From contig OX465584.1 of the NCBI GenBank assembly GCA_950022655.1, positions 45,490,723-45,554,722 on the forward strand: a stretch of 64,000 nt of DNA, in the 5' to 3' direction. The position numbers and the translations under genes are program-made. Under the pieces are notes generated by a model. The model ran no database searches. It saw only the letters and a list, made by a program, of their open reading frames with translations, and was not told where the DNA came from. The first letter of the stretch is position 1; each line of letters opens with the position of its first letter. This DNA comes from Alentia gelatinosa (lineage: Eukaryota > Annelida > Polychaeta > Phyllodocida > Polynoidae). This document shows positions 41,473 through 54,239 of the stretch, in pieces.

Positions 41473-42869
41473 TTAAATTTACGTACCATAGTTTAAAATA
41501 TGGTATGTAAAGTTGAAATTATGAGGGAAAAACGTAAATTTACGCTTCAGGTTCTAAATATTAAATGCAATAAGACTGATACTATTGCTCATATATATTT
41601 TTTTGTATGAGGTACAAAGTATGAATATGATATATGGTCAAATGCTTTTAATAATTCTAGGAATTGCATACAATTCTGTCCCGTTTATATTGTACTCAAT
41701 TGAGAATAGATTTAATTAAATGACTATAATTCTAAAAGTAAACAAGACCTTCAAATTGTTATCTGGATGATATTCAGGGCTAATGAAAAGTATTCATGCT
41801 ACTGGTAGATGGTCTTATCTTAATCATCTGCAAATAATACATCGAACACCAGGAAAGAGTTAAGTTTTCTTTGAGATATGTATGACTTTTGAGGAGTACT
41901 AAGAAATATATGAATATTTCTCACGCTGATTCTCATACCTGCTCAAAGCTGCTCAGACATGCTCGTAACCTCACGGAGATGCTCCGGATAACTCCGTGGC
42001 GTCACGTGGGGTATATTCTCTGGTTACATGGGACTCTGTATGAGTATGATATGTGGATGAGTCATTAGCCGAAGTACCTCAGGCGAATAGTCAGAGGGCG
42101 GGTACTCAAGTGACGTTTGCACCGGTAGACCGCCTCATCACCTCTCGTATGCATAGCTGTACATGACTTTGTACAGTAATATAGCCAAAAGGGCAAAATG
42201 GGATTAACAACTATCATTCTAATTGCAATAACTGACATTGTTCCTCATCTTAACTATTTCATTACCACTTCAGTCTACATCATATATCATATCCATCACG
42301 TAATGTATATGCTGTCATTGACTTGAATCGTTAAATACACATGGCTTCCTGCAAGTGGTTATCTGATTATCATATCTAGCATCCTGAATTACTGTTAAAG
42401 AACAGAGACCATTGTCATTTCCGGCATTGTTACAGTATAAAGTGTAAGCTAAAATTGCTGATCAATTCGAATGAAAAATGGTTGTGTAATTCATTGCTGA
42501 AAGAACTTGCTTCTCCTTCAATGTGTAGAGCCAACCAATAGTGGATGAAGTGTAGAAGGAGCAGTTCTACCAATGCATAATTTATCACAGACCAGGACCA
42601 CACAAGCTTAACAACCGCCTATCCTACATAAACCACCACATTGTTGGAGAGTAAACCCACATAGCAGAATAGTGATAGTGCAGGACTTTAAAAGAAATAG
42701 ACTCCTAAAAGGAAGGTTAAAGACCAGTAGGACACAACAGAACTAAGCAGGAGGTTAGGTTTCAGCCAATGCAAATCCACAGATGTTAAGTTATGGCCGA
42801 AAAATTCCGGGAAATAAGACCACAGAGCAAAGGTAAACGGCCGCCATTCTCAAATATAATCCGTACTTT
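41473..42869. other. No gene seen
   Basis: AT-rich. GGCCGCCATTCTC (about 42839) is YY1-like on the minus strand. Confidence 0.35.
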
Positions 42870-42942
42870 AATGTGAAAAGACGGGGCATAGCTTGATCAC
42901 CCCCGTGACCACCGCGTTGCTAATGTGAAAAGACGGGGCATA
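42870..42942. repeat. 21-bp direct repeat, two copies
   Basis: The same 21 bp, starting AATGTGAAAAGACGGGG, lies at 42870-42890 and 42922-42942, 52 bp apart. Confidence 0.9.
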
Positions 42943-44000
42943 ATCTTTACTTAAAATTCAATAAACTTGCCCGGGAATTATATGTCACTTCTACCACTTT
43001 ATACACGTACGTGACCGGTATATGAGTTGAGAGTAGGAGATTTTCCAGTAGGGTCCAGGTGAAGTGAGGGAGGGGGGGATTGGGTTAGTGCAGAGCGAGG
43101 TTAAATTTTCAACGTAGAGATGAGGAAACGATACAGGCTGTATCGCTGGCTGTATTACTTGTTGTATCGCTGCCTGCATCGTTATCTGTATCGTTCGATC
43201 CCCTAGTGTGGCCAAAGCATCATGAGCCCCTCCTTCCTGTAGGTCACAGGTCACGTGACCTTCACCTGAGCCGGGTAATCACGTGGTGTACATTCCTCCA
43301 GGGCTTCACAGACGTTGTAGACGTGCCAACTGTACCATTCCCCTCATCTCACTACCGCCTCTGCACGTACACGCCGCCGACCTTATGACCATTACAGAGT
43401 GGGTTTAACACATGCATTTCCCTCCTCGGATCTTCTTCTTGTTTATACTCAATTTGTGTGTACTTCAGGTAGGCAGCAGCAGTTCATATATATGATAATA
43501 CAGATAGGCTTTAATCTGTGGCTATTGGTACCAAACACCCTTAACAGCAGAAAGAACCAACACCAAAGACCGTTACACCATCTGATCATATTAGCAGTCA
43601 AATGATGCATAATGGTGACAACAGCATCAACAGGAGACTGGGAACCGCGTGTGGAGTAGATTCGAGGACGATACAAAGTGCGGCTGTTCTGAATGCATGA
43701 CCATCACCAGACCATGTCTACAGCGATTCCCGCATGTGAGTATGACCCCGGGAGGCGCGTGTGGATGGGGCACACGACGACCCCTAAATGGTATTTTGCA
43801 TGTGGCAGACAGCAGTGAGCTACTCACCCTCCGTCTCCTCCAGCCCCCTACAAGCCGTCTACTAGTACACACAGAGGACACTGATCCTCCAGCTCCTGTG
43901 ACTCCCCTACACACAGGAGGTGACCTTGTGACCCGTGACCACAATGAGCTTCCTCCAGCGTCTGGTCAGATCCATGTAGGAGATGATAGGTAAATGTTAC
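42943..44000. other. No recognised gene
   Basis: Open frames on both strands at 43627-43993 (105-114 codons) overlap in a GC-rich patch and show no domain. Neither is preferred. Confidence 0.3.
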
Positions 44001-44096
44001 CTGTGCCTCCTCCTGTGAGGTCGGGGAATTACTGCTGTGTGTGCAGCGAGTAGGGGATCTTATTTTTAATTCAAGAAAGGAATTTACAGTCGCATT
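44001..44096 (-). CDS. Possible 96-nt internal exon, unknown product
   Basis: On the minus strand, acceptor CCTGCATTGCAG|AATGCG and donor GAGGCACAG|GTAACA bound exactly 32 codons in phase 0-0. The peptide begins Asn-Ala-Thr-Val-Asn-Ser-Phe-Leu and ends Gln-Glu-Glu-Ala-Gln. No domain recognised. Short segments of this kind also occur by chance. Confidence 0.18.
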
Positions 44097-45404
44097 CTGC
44101 AATGCAGGTTTTCATCAGGCTTTGACAATACATGTACCTATGTAACTCTCTTCTCGAATGAAATAAAGTCCGTCATATAACCATTCATATACAAGATAAG
44201 TGTGAATGATGGAAACCAGATGGAATATTTCATTAACTTACACTATTCAACTTGACTTTACATACGGCGAGCAATTTATTTCTTCACACTTTTCTTATAT
44301 GATCCAATCTGAATTATCTTGCACATTTGGATCTTGCTTATTGCACTGTTGTATTCCCCTATGGATCGGGCTGTGTTAAGAGAACCTTCTTTAGGTCGCT
44401 TCAATTTTATCAGCCTTTTTCCTTACTGGGATCACGATCTCTCATATATCTTTGCCGTCATCGTTGCCAAAATACGTGTGTCTGAAATAACGTCCACAAA
44501 GATTATGTGATTTGGATGAGAGCTGAATGGAAGTTGGGTAGCGAAGGACCAATTCGTTGGCCTAGAGCTCTTATTACATGATTAAATTCTATTCCCATCC
44601 CTGAGTACTGGATTGTATGACGCAGAAAAAAAGCACGTCATCCGATCCCATCACGGTTCCATCTCATAGATACATACGTAAATGCCCATTACGATTGTTA
44701 TTAGAGGAGAGTCATATATGAGCATGGATATCATTGCTGGAATGAGGCCATCGCATGCATGTAACTTGTATATATCTATGGGTGAGGGTTGGGGACGGAG
44801 GTTCAGCAAATCGCCATTATCTGGGACTTTTTGTCCCCGGATTGATGGCGGGGGTCGTGATTGCGGATTATTACTAAATTCCGTTGCTGGATGATCTATA
44901 TAAAATGAGCATCACGAGGCCTACATTGTGTATCAATTATTAGGGATCTAGGTCCACGATGAGGTTGCTGCATGTCTTGTGACTTACTACACTTGGAGTT
45001 CGGTGTACTTTGCACTAAACGGTCATACATGCTGACAATCTGAAAGATCAGGATTGTGCGCATAATCAGCGTTCAGGTTATAAAGAAATTTTGGGCTGAA
45101 TTTTTTATCTGATACTATTTCCAATGGATTATTTCATAAAAACTTAAGTACAGCAATAGTATCGTTGATATGGGTAAGTATTTAGGATGTATTATGTTTT
45201 AGTCCCAGTGCATCAAACAGCTGCAACCATTTTATATTTTCCCCTAACTGTTTACACATTTAGTTTCAAATAAGTTCCCTGTGCTTTCAGGTATATCCAA
45301 ATTCATACAAAGGGCTTTTTTTAAGTCAGGTGTGCTTTTTTGCGCTTTCAGCCTGTAGTCTTCCCCGGACTGTTCTTTCACAACTCCCTCCAATTCACAT
45401 TCTT
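44097..45404. other. No gene seen
   Basis: No exon or repeat recognised. Confidence 0.35.
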
Positions 45405-45419
45405 GCCACCAGGGGGCAC
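45405..45419 (+). promoter_or_regulatory. CTCF-like motif (strong match)
   Basis: GCCACCAGGGGGCAC matches the CTCF core consensus at every main position. It is the best CTCF-like site in the window, lies on the plus strand, and is followed by CACGTGATC at about 45440. Confidence 0.45.
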
Positions 45420-45968
45420 ACCTGTAAGCATGGAGCTGATCACGTGATCTCTTTGATGTATATGGCTACCTTAAGAATGTCTCCCCAACATTCACTCAGC
45501 CGCCTTCCTTGCGCACCCCTTCCTAGAGTCCCTCCACCCCCACAACCACACCCTCTTCCACCCAGGCCAACCCCACCATACCATGGCAGATTACCTGGCT
45601 CCAAACCCCAAGGATCAATACCAATCCTGCCCCTCTCTCACCTACCCTAGCCCTCTCCTTTCTTTGTGGCCTACCTTAATGCGCCTGCCATGTTGTCATC
45701 ATCCCTTCATCACCTTAACCCATTCCTCGTCCATTTACCATGCTATTACCTATACCAGCAGCATGAGCAGCATGACGATGGGAGCCATGAATCGTTACAA
45801 AATTATCAGTGCAATAAGATGATAGTTTCCTTGTGTGGTTTATTGAGTGGCTCACCGCGTGACTTACAGAGCAGCTCGCAGCGTGACCAAGGCGTATCTC
45901 GGTATCTCATTTAGCATTGATCGCTGGTGGTAGAGAGGTGGGGGTGAGATGGTGGCTGGGGTGCCCGA
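45420..45968. other. C-rich stretch, no gene seen
   Basis: C-rich, with CCACCCC/CCCACC runs at 45500-45660. The overlapping frames are compositional. Confidence 0.35.
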
Positions 45969-46136
45969 TCATCCTCCTCCCACATCAATATGGTTAGCCA
46001 AGTGTTTCCTTCCCGTAATGAGGCGGTAATCAATCGTCATCCTGGTCATGGCACCGCGTACCGGGCCGGGCCTTAACAATGACGGGTAGACATGAAAGAC
46101 GCCAAGGAGTGGTGCCTGGAGTGCTGGAGGATGGGC
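45969..46136 (-). CDS. Possible terminal exon, unknown product
   Basis: On the minus strand, CTTCTACATGTTTTCACAG|GCC is a good 3' splice site. The frame then runs 55 codons to TGA, in phase 0. The peptide begins Ala-His-Pro-Pro and ends in three Gly. GC-rich third positions look coding-like. Candidate exon 47092-47269 ends in phase 0 and would be joined by a 955-nt GT-AG intron. No domain recognised. Confidence 0.2.
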   Translation of the reverse strand, partial: AHPPALQAPLLGVFHVYPSLLRPGPVRGAMTRMTIDYRLITGRKHLANHIDVGGG

Positions 46137-47091
46137 CTGTGAAAACATGTAGAAGGCTGCCAGCTTCAACCAGGAACTCCACCACAGATGGGGGCCTGCC
46201 TTTCTAGATCGATCAAAGGACTATCGACTAAGTGGAATGTGCAACATGTATATATATAGATCTTATAGGTTTATGAAGGATGCTGTTTTCAGAAATTCAA
46301 GGAAATCCATAGCATCTTTGTTTCGCTGCTTTAAGCTGTACCTTATCGTATGTTTTCTATAAAGGGGAATATATATTTAGTGTGAAACACGATTGTTGTT
46401 TAACCTGTTGCCAAGATAGACTCATGGAATGTAGTAGTATTGAATGTTAGGGTTTATCAAATAGTTCACTGAATCTCATCATCTAAATATCAGATGAAAA
46501 ACATTTTTTTCCGACCGAAAGCGTTCACAGATCCAACCAGATCAAGTAACGCACACGAGACAGAATTCTTTTTACCTAATCTGATGAAAACACACTTTTG
46601 CTCCCCTTTCCGTTTGAATGATTAGATATTTGCGCTTTCATTCAGTCTTCTATTAATCATACTGTGTCTAAATAGGGATAAAAAAAAGACGACTATATTA
46701 ATCTGCAAACGCGCAATGGTATATCTCACTTATGGCCAATCATGTACTATGATATGAATAGTTAGTGTTCCTAATAGCAGAAAAACTGCATACTGGTAAC
46801 ATGAAGCATATTCAAAATCAATATTCGAAGTCATGGCACTAAGAAAACGAGGATTTAATCACAGTTTGATTACTTACTATTCACAATAAAATCGATATAT
46901 CCCAGACATCCTACTGAGAAAGAATTATCCTAAAAAGAAACAATACATGACATAAAACGGAAAAGGTCGACTATATTCCTACCAAGCCATGGTTTACATA
47001 TCAGATCATCGATTTGAACCATCTTGGGGGCGGGTGCATTGAGTTCCCTGTGGACACATTTCTAGCTTGCAGTGTACTCTTAAATCCATAC
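46137..47091. other. No gene seen (possible intron)
   Basis: AT-rich, without long frames. It would be the intron between the two candidate exons on either side. Confidence 0.3.
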
Positions 47092-47269
47092 CTGATGATG
47101 CCTCATCGACGCCAGTGCCCCAGGCTGGGGCAGGATGGGCGGGCGCGCCGCTAGTCCGGCCTTGTTATACCACAACTCAAGTGCCCCATAAAGCGGCGCC
47201 ATAGATATAAGATCACGTGAAATATCGCCGGCATATCGATCTATGCTGCTACCTTCTGTCGCATTGATC
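47092..47269 (-). CDS. Possible exon, unknown product
   Basis: On the minus strand, a pyrimidine tract (TTCTTTTGTCTGTTG) precedes GTGAACAG|GATC, and the frame stays open for 178 nt to CATCATCAG|GTATGG, ending in phase 0. GC-rich third positions contrast with the AT-rich flanks. The central peptide includes ISMAPLYGALELWYNKAG. An alternative start is the internal ATG at 47202, in weak context. No domain recognised. Confidence 0.22.
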
Positions 47270-47282
47270 CTGTTCACTTATG

Positions 47283-47717
47283 AATCAACAGACAAAAGAA
47301 CTCTGGCCTTATTTTGCCTCAGTTCCCCTTTCATTCTACATTCCCTCTCCCTTCCCAGTACTGTTGCAACGTTGGCTTACATCTGGGAGCTGTTTCAAAA
47401 CCATAGACTTAACCCACGTTTTGAAAAGCTCCCAGATCTCCTCAATATGCCTTTTCACAGTCTCCCTCTGTACCACCCATTTCTCTCCTCTTTTTGTAAA
47501 GCTCCTCCTCCTTCTACCCACGTCCTCGTTGTTCTGTCTCTGTTCTCTACATTTTATTGCTTTTCCATCTTGTTCACTCGCGTTTTCTGATGACTCCCCA
47601 CTTACTTTCTGTCGCCATCCTCTCCCAAATTACTTCATGTTCCCTTCGTTGCTGCTTACCTTCCTTCCTCATTACTTCTTCCTCCTCTATTACTCTATAT
47701 TGCATTTATCATCCCCC
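47283..47717. repeat. Polypyrimidine-rich stretch
   Basis: Plus-strand C/T-rich DNA (TTCCCTCTCCC, CTCCTCCTCC and similar). The 115- and 148-codon frames across it are products of composition. Confidence 0.6.
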
Positions 47718-47908
47718 TTTTCCTGACAAGTGGCGTACCGATATTAGTTCATTTAGGTACGCACTATTTTGTCACACGCACTATTTTTTCCGTATCCGCC
47801 GGCTTCTATACAGGCCAGAGCATACAACATATCCGTATGCTCCGGGTATGGTGATACAGACTCCCTATGTGTTTTCAATGGACACTTTGTATTAGGTGGA
47901 TAATAACC
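47718..47908 (-). repeat. Dispersed repeat, copy 2 (inverted relative to 19438-19602)
   Basis: The reverse complement aligns with 19438-19602 from TTATTATC at one end to CTTGTCAGGAAAAGG-like sequence at the other. The stem-loop at 47815-47845 corresponds to that at 19498-19528. Confidence 0.8.
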
Positions 47909-50528
47909 ATCAATACGCTGTTTGTTAGCTATGTCGAGACATATGATTAATCACTTCATATTGAGCATGGCTTGTTTTTGTTTATTGACAGGGATTCACT
48001 TCTTATTACTCATAAATACGTTGTATGAAAAGAATTACTTCACTTCGTATATGATCAAAGCGGCGACTGTAGTCTTCGTTGACGTGGTAGACGTCTCTGT
48101 GTATAAACGAGACGGCAATCAAGGACACCCCTCCCAGCTTTGAAAAGAAGACTGAGACGATCACCAAGATGATACTCTCTTTCCTTTGGATGAAGAATGT
48201 TTTGTGAAGGCATACCTTGGTGTTTTATTCTCATCACAGCCCTGGTTTTCTGTATGTAGCTGTTACCTGTTATGGGAATATGACTGATTCATCGTGAAAC
48301 AAGTATGTTATCTGAAGGATAGTGTTCGGGGCATGAGAAAATTAAGGGATATCAGAATGGCATTTAGAATATCTAATTGGGTAACTTCTATACACCGGAA
48401 CATATTATATCATTAGGAATAAAAGGCACGACAAAAAGGACTAACCGTCGGATGATAAATCTTTTAGTATTATGCAATCAGAGCATTGGCTATTTGGGTA
48501 TTTGAATACTTGATTTTAATGTGAAATATGTAAACCCCGCGAGATTAGAAACGTAGAAAAGACATCGTGAACAAATGGACAGTGTTCAGGAGGTAAAATA
48601 GGTGGCACCATGGATTCCAAATAACTATATTTCAAATCAGTACTGAATGGCACGAAAATCAAATATGCCCTGTGGAAACAGAGAGTCACCATAAGTAATT
48701 GTATCTCACACAATATGTATATCTTTATTACCCTCTAGTGGCTGGTTCCAGCTCTGAGAATTTCCACCGTTCATACAAGAATGAGACGATCCTACATGTT
48801 TGCAGAGATTCGTGTTCTTTGAACTATATTTGACAAACGCTTAGGAGTTTTTGGCCCAGATTCCTGTACTACCAACTTGCCCCGTGGCCCTACCCTCAGA
48901 ACGATGGGACAAGCATGGAGTTAGAATAGGGTGAAGGAGTATGACATGCAGGGTGTGTGATAGGGGCGCTTTGAAGCTGATCTCTGGCACATGATGAATT
49001 TTTATGTCTACTTCCCTTGATCACGGAGTTGGCAACATGCAGAACATGTTCCCAACCAGAATCACGTCAATTACAAAGAGTCAGCAGTCAGGTTCACCTC
49101 AATTTATGGATGTAATGCTTCTGAAAGTTAAACCCTCTATGGTAGGCTCCTTTGCCATACGGAAGTTGGTCATGTGGGAGGGAATTAATAAGTTATGATA
49201 TCCCTTCTGGTTCTTTCGGTTATTTAGATAGCAGTATAAGTATAGGAAGTCGCTGTCCTATCTGTATTCTTTACTGGTTCCTCAAGTCAAGAAGATTGGC
49301 GAAAGTTGGAAAAACGTAGGATACATACATACTGCAATATTTGTATAAGTCAAATATCCCTTTCATAGATGTTGTTCATGGTAAAACACTGGTATTATCA
49401 TTTTGTGATGATCATTCTTTACACCTTCTGAAAAAAATGCCTTCTCAGCACAAATTGGTCTTCATTTAGCTATGAGATAAAACCTGTTGATTTTCGTATC
49501 TAATCTGGAATCATTCAATAAGTGTTATAGCTAGGCTAGGTGCGGCTTAGGATGAGCAGCTCGCAAGTAATAGGGATCTGCTCAGACCTGTGGGCATCCA
49601 CAGGAGTACAGTCAATCAACGTGCCCGGAGGACCCCCTGTAAAACCACTCAGACACCCAATGCCACTCACCCCTCCTACCCACACCCCGCCCACACCCTT
49701 CCCAACACACCTCGGGGCAACACGTGATCAAAGATGGCGGATGAGCCCGGGATCACGTGACCTCCCCTGCCGTCTGCACGGCGAGGGATTAAGTGAAGTG
49801 CCCGGATTAAGATGCCCTTAATCCAGCGTGGATCCAGGGCGGATCCAGGCGTGCGCCCGCCGGCCAGGAGATTTCCGATCCATGTTCCTGACCATTGACC
49901 CAACAGCATACACACTAATGAGATTATATGAAGCAATGTGACCATGGATAATGAATCACGATAAATTTCATACGTGCAACTTTACAGCATATAATTTTGT
50001 GGAAACTCGTAACACAGTGGTAGATATACACGTATGATACAGAATGCTTATCATTGGTATCTATTCCTGTTAATCATATCATATAATGAGAGAAGGTGAG
50101 CAGAAATGTTGTATTTGCATATTCCTATGTGCTAAAGGATGGTCCTATGTGTCACTTTTACTGACAGGCAGTACAGACAGTGACGAAAGAATACTCATAC
50201 GTCCCCCTGTACCACGGGATCCATTCTGTATGATTTATCTTGTGATCTAGTTACTTAAGGGTTAACTCCCATTTCAAAATCGTCTCCTCTGGGTAGGAGT
50301 TCTTTTTCCGTTGGTAAACATCCCCAGTTTATTTTGCCCTGGCTTAGTGGTGACGGTCGGCACTTTTCTATTCTTTTCTATAGACCACCACCCCAACATG
50401 GTTATTAAGTGTGTTGCTCTTCTAATATTTAGAGGACGCATGGCGATTTTGATTATTTCCAGGTATATGTTGATAAGGAGACATAGTGAATGTGTCTAAA
50501 TTACATCTATTCCTTGTTGTTTTGAGTC
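47909..50528. other. No recognised gene
   Basis: Mostly AT-rich. A GC-rich patch at 49600-49870 contains CACGTG at 49721-49726 and 49754-49759 on either side of AAAGATGGCGGATG (49730-49743, YY1-like). No exon is supported. Confidence 0.35.
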
Positions 50529-50570
50529 GGAAATATTCACCTCGTTCTTCGAGCTCGGTGAATATTTCTG
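50529..50570. repeat. Short hairpin
   Basis: AAATATTCACC (50531-50541) and GGTGAATATTT (50557-50567) form a perfect 11-bp stem around a GC-richer loop (TCGTTCTTCGAGCTC). Confidence 0.85.
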
Positions 50571-51243
50571 GCAAAGACAACGTGGAACAGATTCCATTCA
50601 GTCAAATTAACCATGTCTCCATACAATATTCTGTACGTCAGATTCTCAACATCTCATGTTAATCCACCTGTTCTTATATAATTAATTAACTATTTCTAAA
50701 TATATCATTTCAGGTGGGACTACCACATCTTCGAATGTGTGCTTTGGTAAGTGATATATCTCCGTTTTACTCGGTATCGCTTTTAGTCTAGTCAATTTAG
50801 GGTTTGACCCACCACAAATTGCAATACAATTTTTTTTCTTCACAATGCATTTCAGACAGGTCCCCAATCAACATACTAAAAATCCGCCAAATCCCCCTAG
50901 GGGAAATATGCTTAATTTGCAAAAATCAAATTTGGCCTTCAAAACACCTACAGCTGTGGACAAATAGACATAACACAACTTCTAGATGGTATTTTCAAGT
51001 AATTTAAAGAAATAAACTGTTTATTTTCAGGTGCACAATCTCATAGAATAAGTATTTACATGATTCAACTGCTCATCAATTTATGAAAATTACATTAACT
51101 ATTTTCTAATAATTTTCAATCAATATTCAAAAATTGGCATTAGATATAACCAGTATGTGTAGTCCTCTACACTTCTATAAATCCCTTTTCAATGAGGTGC
51201 AGTCATAATTAACATAGTCATATTAAACCTTAAAGGGGGAATG

Positions 51244-51311
51244 ATACCTTGAGGCATCAACCAGCCCAGAGCAAATTATGCCTTGAGGCATCAACCAGCC
51301 CACGGCAAATG
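51244..51311. repeat. 34-bp palindromic repeat, two copies
   Basis: ATRCCTTGAGGCATCAACCA repeats at 51244 and 51278. Same hairpin core (GCCT..AGGC) as 16281-16385 and 51914-52016. Confidence 0.88.
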
Positions 51312-51913
51312 GGCACATAGTTGTCTGAACTTATAATTCAAAGCTTTATGACATGATACATTTTCCCTAACACATTCCATCGGGTGATGCCTTTAGGGGT
51401 CAAGAGTGCCACCATTGGAATGCCTGAAATGTTGTCTTTAGACATCATCTGTTATAGTTTGGTTGTTGTCTAAGGGCATCATTTCCTAGATTAAAATATT
51501 TTTTTAATAATATAAGACATATGATTGACCAAATACCTCTTGAGAAATGAAAAAATGTCTCAGTTTCAGTGGCCTATGTTGGTCTTTTATATGAACATAT
51601 ATGTTAACCTTTGACCTCGCTGTGGCTTAATGGTGCATAATGGGAATTCTATCTTTAGATCTTTACTAGGGTATGGTGTCTAAATATATCATTCAAGTTG
51701 AAATACAGGCATATTAGAACAAGTTATAGAAACTATTGTAAGTCCTTATAGGATGTCATTATATTACACCTCCATATCAATGAAAAATAATTAGGATGTT
51801 ATATAATAGTAATGATGTCAACTATGATATCGTTTTACACAGGTTGGAAAAATATTATCAAAATATTTGCATTATTTCATTAAAAAATGGCAATTACTTG
51901 AATTTCTGAAATG

Positions 51914-52016
51914 ATGCCTCAAGGCATCATAACGTACTACACCTGGAAATGCCTTCAGGCATCACAGCGTAGAATGCCAGAGATTGCCTCTGGGCATCAT
52001 AGCGTAGCTAAAGGGT
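51914..52016. repeat. 35-bp palindromic tandem repeat, three copies
   Basis: Units start at 51914, 51949 and 51983: ATGCCTCAAGGCATCAT, ATGCCTTCAGGCATCAC and ATTGCCTCTGGGCATCAT, each followed by an AGCGTAG- or AACGTAC-like spacer. The last ends in TAAAGGGTT, as at 16376-16384. Confidence 0.9.
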
Positions 52017-53871
52017 TAAATAATCAGCTTAATACTCTTAGAGAAATGACAAAATATGTCTCAATTTCAAAACCCTCTGACCAGACACTTTTGTAATAAA
52101 AGGTCAAATGGACACATTTATAGAAAAATGCCTACCATATCTGGAATGGCCAAAGTCTTGCCTTTCATTTGATCCAATAAGATTGCTGCTATACTTTTAT
52201 GGAACGAAAAGCCACTTTTTCAGGGGCTGGCCCCCTGACTAGTGCATGTTAAAACCTAAAATAACCATTTTGAGTGATTCTAATGAGAGTGTTGGATTTA
52301 TGCAGATTAGATATATTTCCTCAAGGTGGATTTTGGCGGATTTTTAATATGGTGTGCTGGGGACCTTCCTGAGATGTATTGTGAAGAAAAAAATTGTGTT
52401 GCATTTTGTGGTGGGTTAGGCCCAAAAATGTCATAGAATGACTAGACTATATGGGTTTTGATGAATATGTGCCCATCCCCTAGCGGTGTAATGTGCCACC
52501 AGCACCCTTTCATAAGGGGGTAGCTAGGCCACAGACACCCATCCTTAAATATGACACTGGGGATTTTTCAAAACTAGTACTTAGAATGATGGTAGTGCCT
52601 TGTAGAACAAATTATACAGGATGATCTCATACGCGATTCTCGTGTATCTAGCAGGTCAGGATTTTTTGACAGCTTGAACATGAGTTTAAATGTTTGTCTC
52701 TTCTATCCTCTAATGATGCATGATGGGAAAACAATTTCACATCATTGTGAGATCCTAATATCATTTTTAGAAATATGTTAAATTACAGGTATTTTGAGTC
52801 AATTTATAAAACTACTACAATTTGTAATTGGATATTTGGTCAAATTTTGAGAAAAACATTCCTTTTAGTGACCTTGACATTGGAAAAATGTTTGATCGTT
52901 GTAGAATATTAGAGTATCATGGATTATTAATCTTTGTCTCCAATATCTAAAAGATCAGTGAAATATCCTTAAAGATATGACAAAATATGTTTGTCAATAT
53001 CATATGTATGAAGAGATACCGTGACATTTGCCCTCACTGTGGCTTATTGGTGCATAATGGGAAGACTTGCTTTAGGACATTGCTAGGGTATGATGCTGGG
53101 TACCAAATGTATTATTCAAGTTGAAATACATCTATATTAGAACGAGTTATAGAAACTATTGTAAATCCTCATAGAAAATTGTGAAATTTTGGAAGGAAAC
53201 CTTCCATTTGGTGACCTTGACCTTGGAAAAAATCAAGATGGTGACACAGGCTGATAGGTCCATCGCATCCCAATAGTTTTGCCAAATATCTAAGGAATCC
53301 ACCAAATACCTTTTGAGAAATGAAAAAATGTCTTAATTTCAGTGGCCGCTGTTGGTCTTTTGTATGAACATATATATTGACCTTTATCCTTGCTGTAGCT
53401 TAATGGTGCATGATGGGAATTCTATCTTTTGGGCTCTACTAGGGTATGGTGTCAGGCATCTAAATATATCATTTAAGTTGAAATACAGACATATTAGAAC
53501 AAGTTATAGAAACTATTGTAAGTCCTTATAGGAAATTGGGTAAAATTCCATTTGGTGACCTTGACCTTGACTAATATCAAAATGAAGACAAAAGCTGATG
53601 ACTCTATGGTATCTCAATATATTTTCCAAATATCTAAGAAATCAACTTAATACTCTTTGAGAAATGACAAAATATGTCTCAATTTCCAAACACTCTGAAA
53701 TTGATGACCTTCTAATGGGCATGTTGGATTTAGACATATTTCCCCAAGGGGGATTTTGGCGGATTTTTGATATGGTGTTCTAGGGACCTTCCTGAGATGT
53801 ATTGTGAAGAAAAAAACTGTATTGCAATTTGTGGTGGGTTAGGCTCAAAAATGTCATGGATTGACTAGACT

Positions 53872-54239
53872 ATTTGACGACTTGAGAGTTTGGCCTGTGA
53901 TCGAAGCTCCACCTAACGCGCGGGCAGGTTTTATCTATGGTGGAGGAGGTGGCGACACCAGCCGGCGCCACAGTCGCGTGCGCTGCTGTCTTAAAACAAA
54001 ACCCTTGGTTGTAACGGTATGTTAATGTCAGGGACCATCTATATCTCAGACAACATTATGTTTTTAACTGAACCTCCAAGGCCTCTGTTTATATTTGATC
54101 CATGGCCTTTGTTAAACGATGTATTGATTGCATACCAGGCGCCCATCGAGACAGTTTCCATCACTTTCAACTACATGTACTTCCAAATCCTTTAGTAACT
54201 GATGATTACTCCATCATTCTGCACTCGTTTCCATGTTGT
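53872..54239. other. No gene seen
   Basis: A CpG-rich patch lies at 53915-53990 (GCGCGGGCAGG, CCGGCGCCACAGTCGCG). No exon recognised. Confidence 0.35.

Larger units (their letters stand above)
50786..53871. mobile_element. Large repeat block with inverted ends and internal repeats
   Basis: The left end (50786-50905) is the inverted copy of the right end (about 53735-53871). Shared words include GGGGGATTTKGGCGGATTTTT, ATTGTGAAGAAAAAAA, TTTGTGGTGGGT and TTGACTAGACTA. A third, direct copy lies at about 52310-52456. Internal units with GGTGCATAATGGGAA, AAGTTGAAATACA and AGTTATAGAAACTATTGTAA occur at about 51540-51740, 52960-53180 and 53310-53540, the last two 355 bp apart. It is non-coding, so if mobile it is non-autonomous. 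No clear target duplication. Confidence 0.65.

Noticed and set aside
43627..43993. Overlapping ORFs on both strands (105 and 114 codons)
   Set aside because: A GC-rich patch opens both strands, and neither has a recognisable domain or clear splice sites that fit the whole frame.
47280..47726. 148-codon plus-strand ORF
   Set aside because: Same compositional reason: C/T-rich DNA with several frames open at once.
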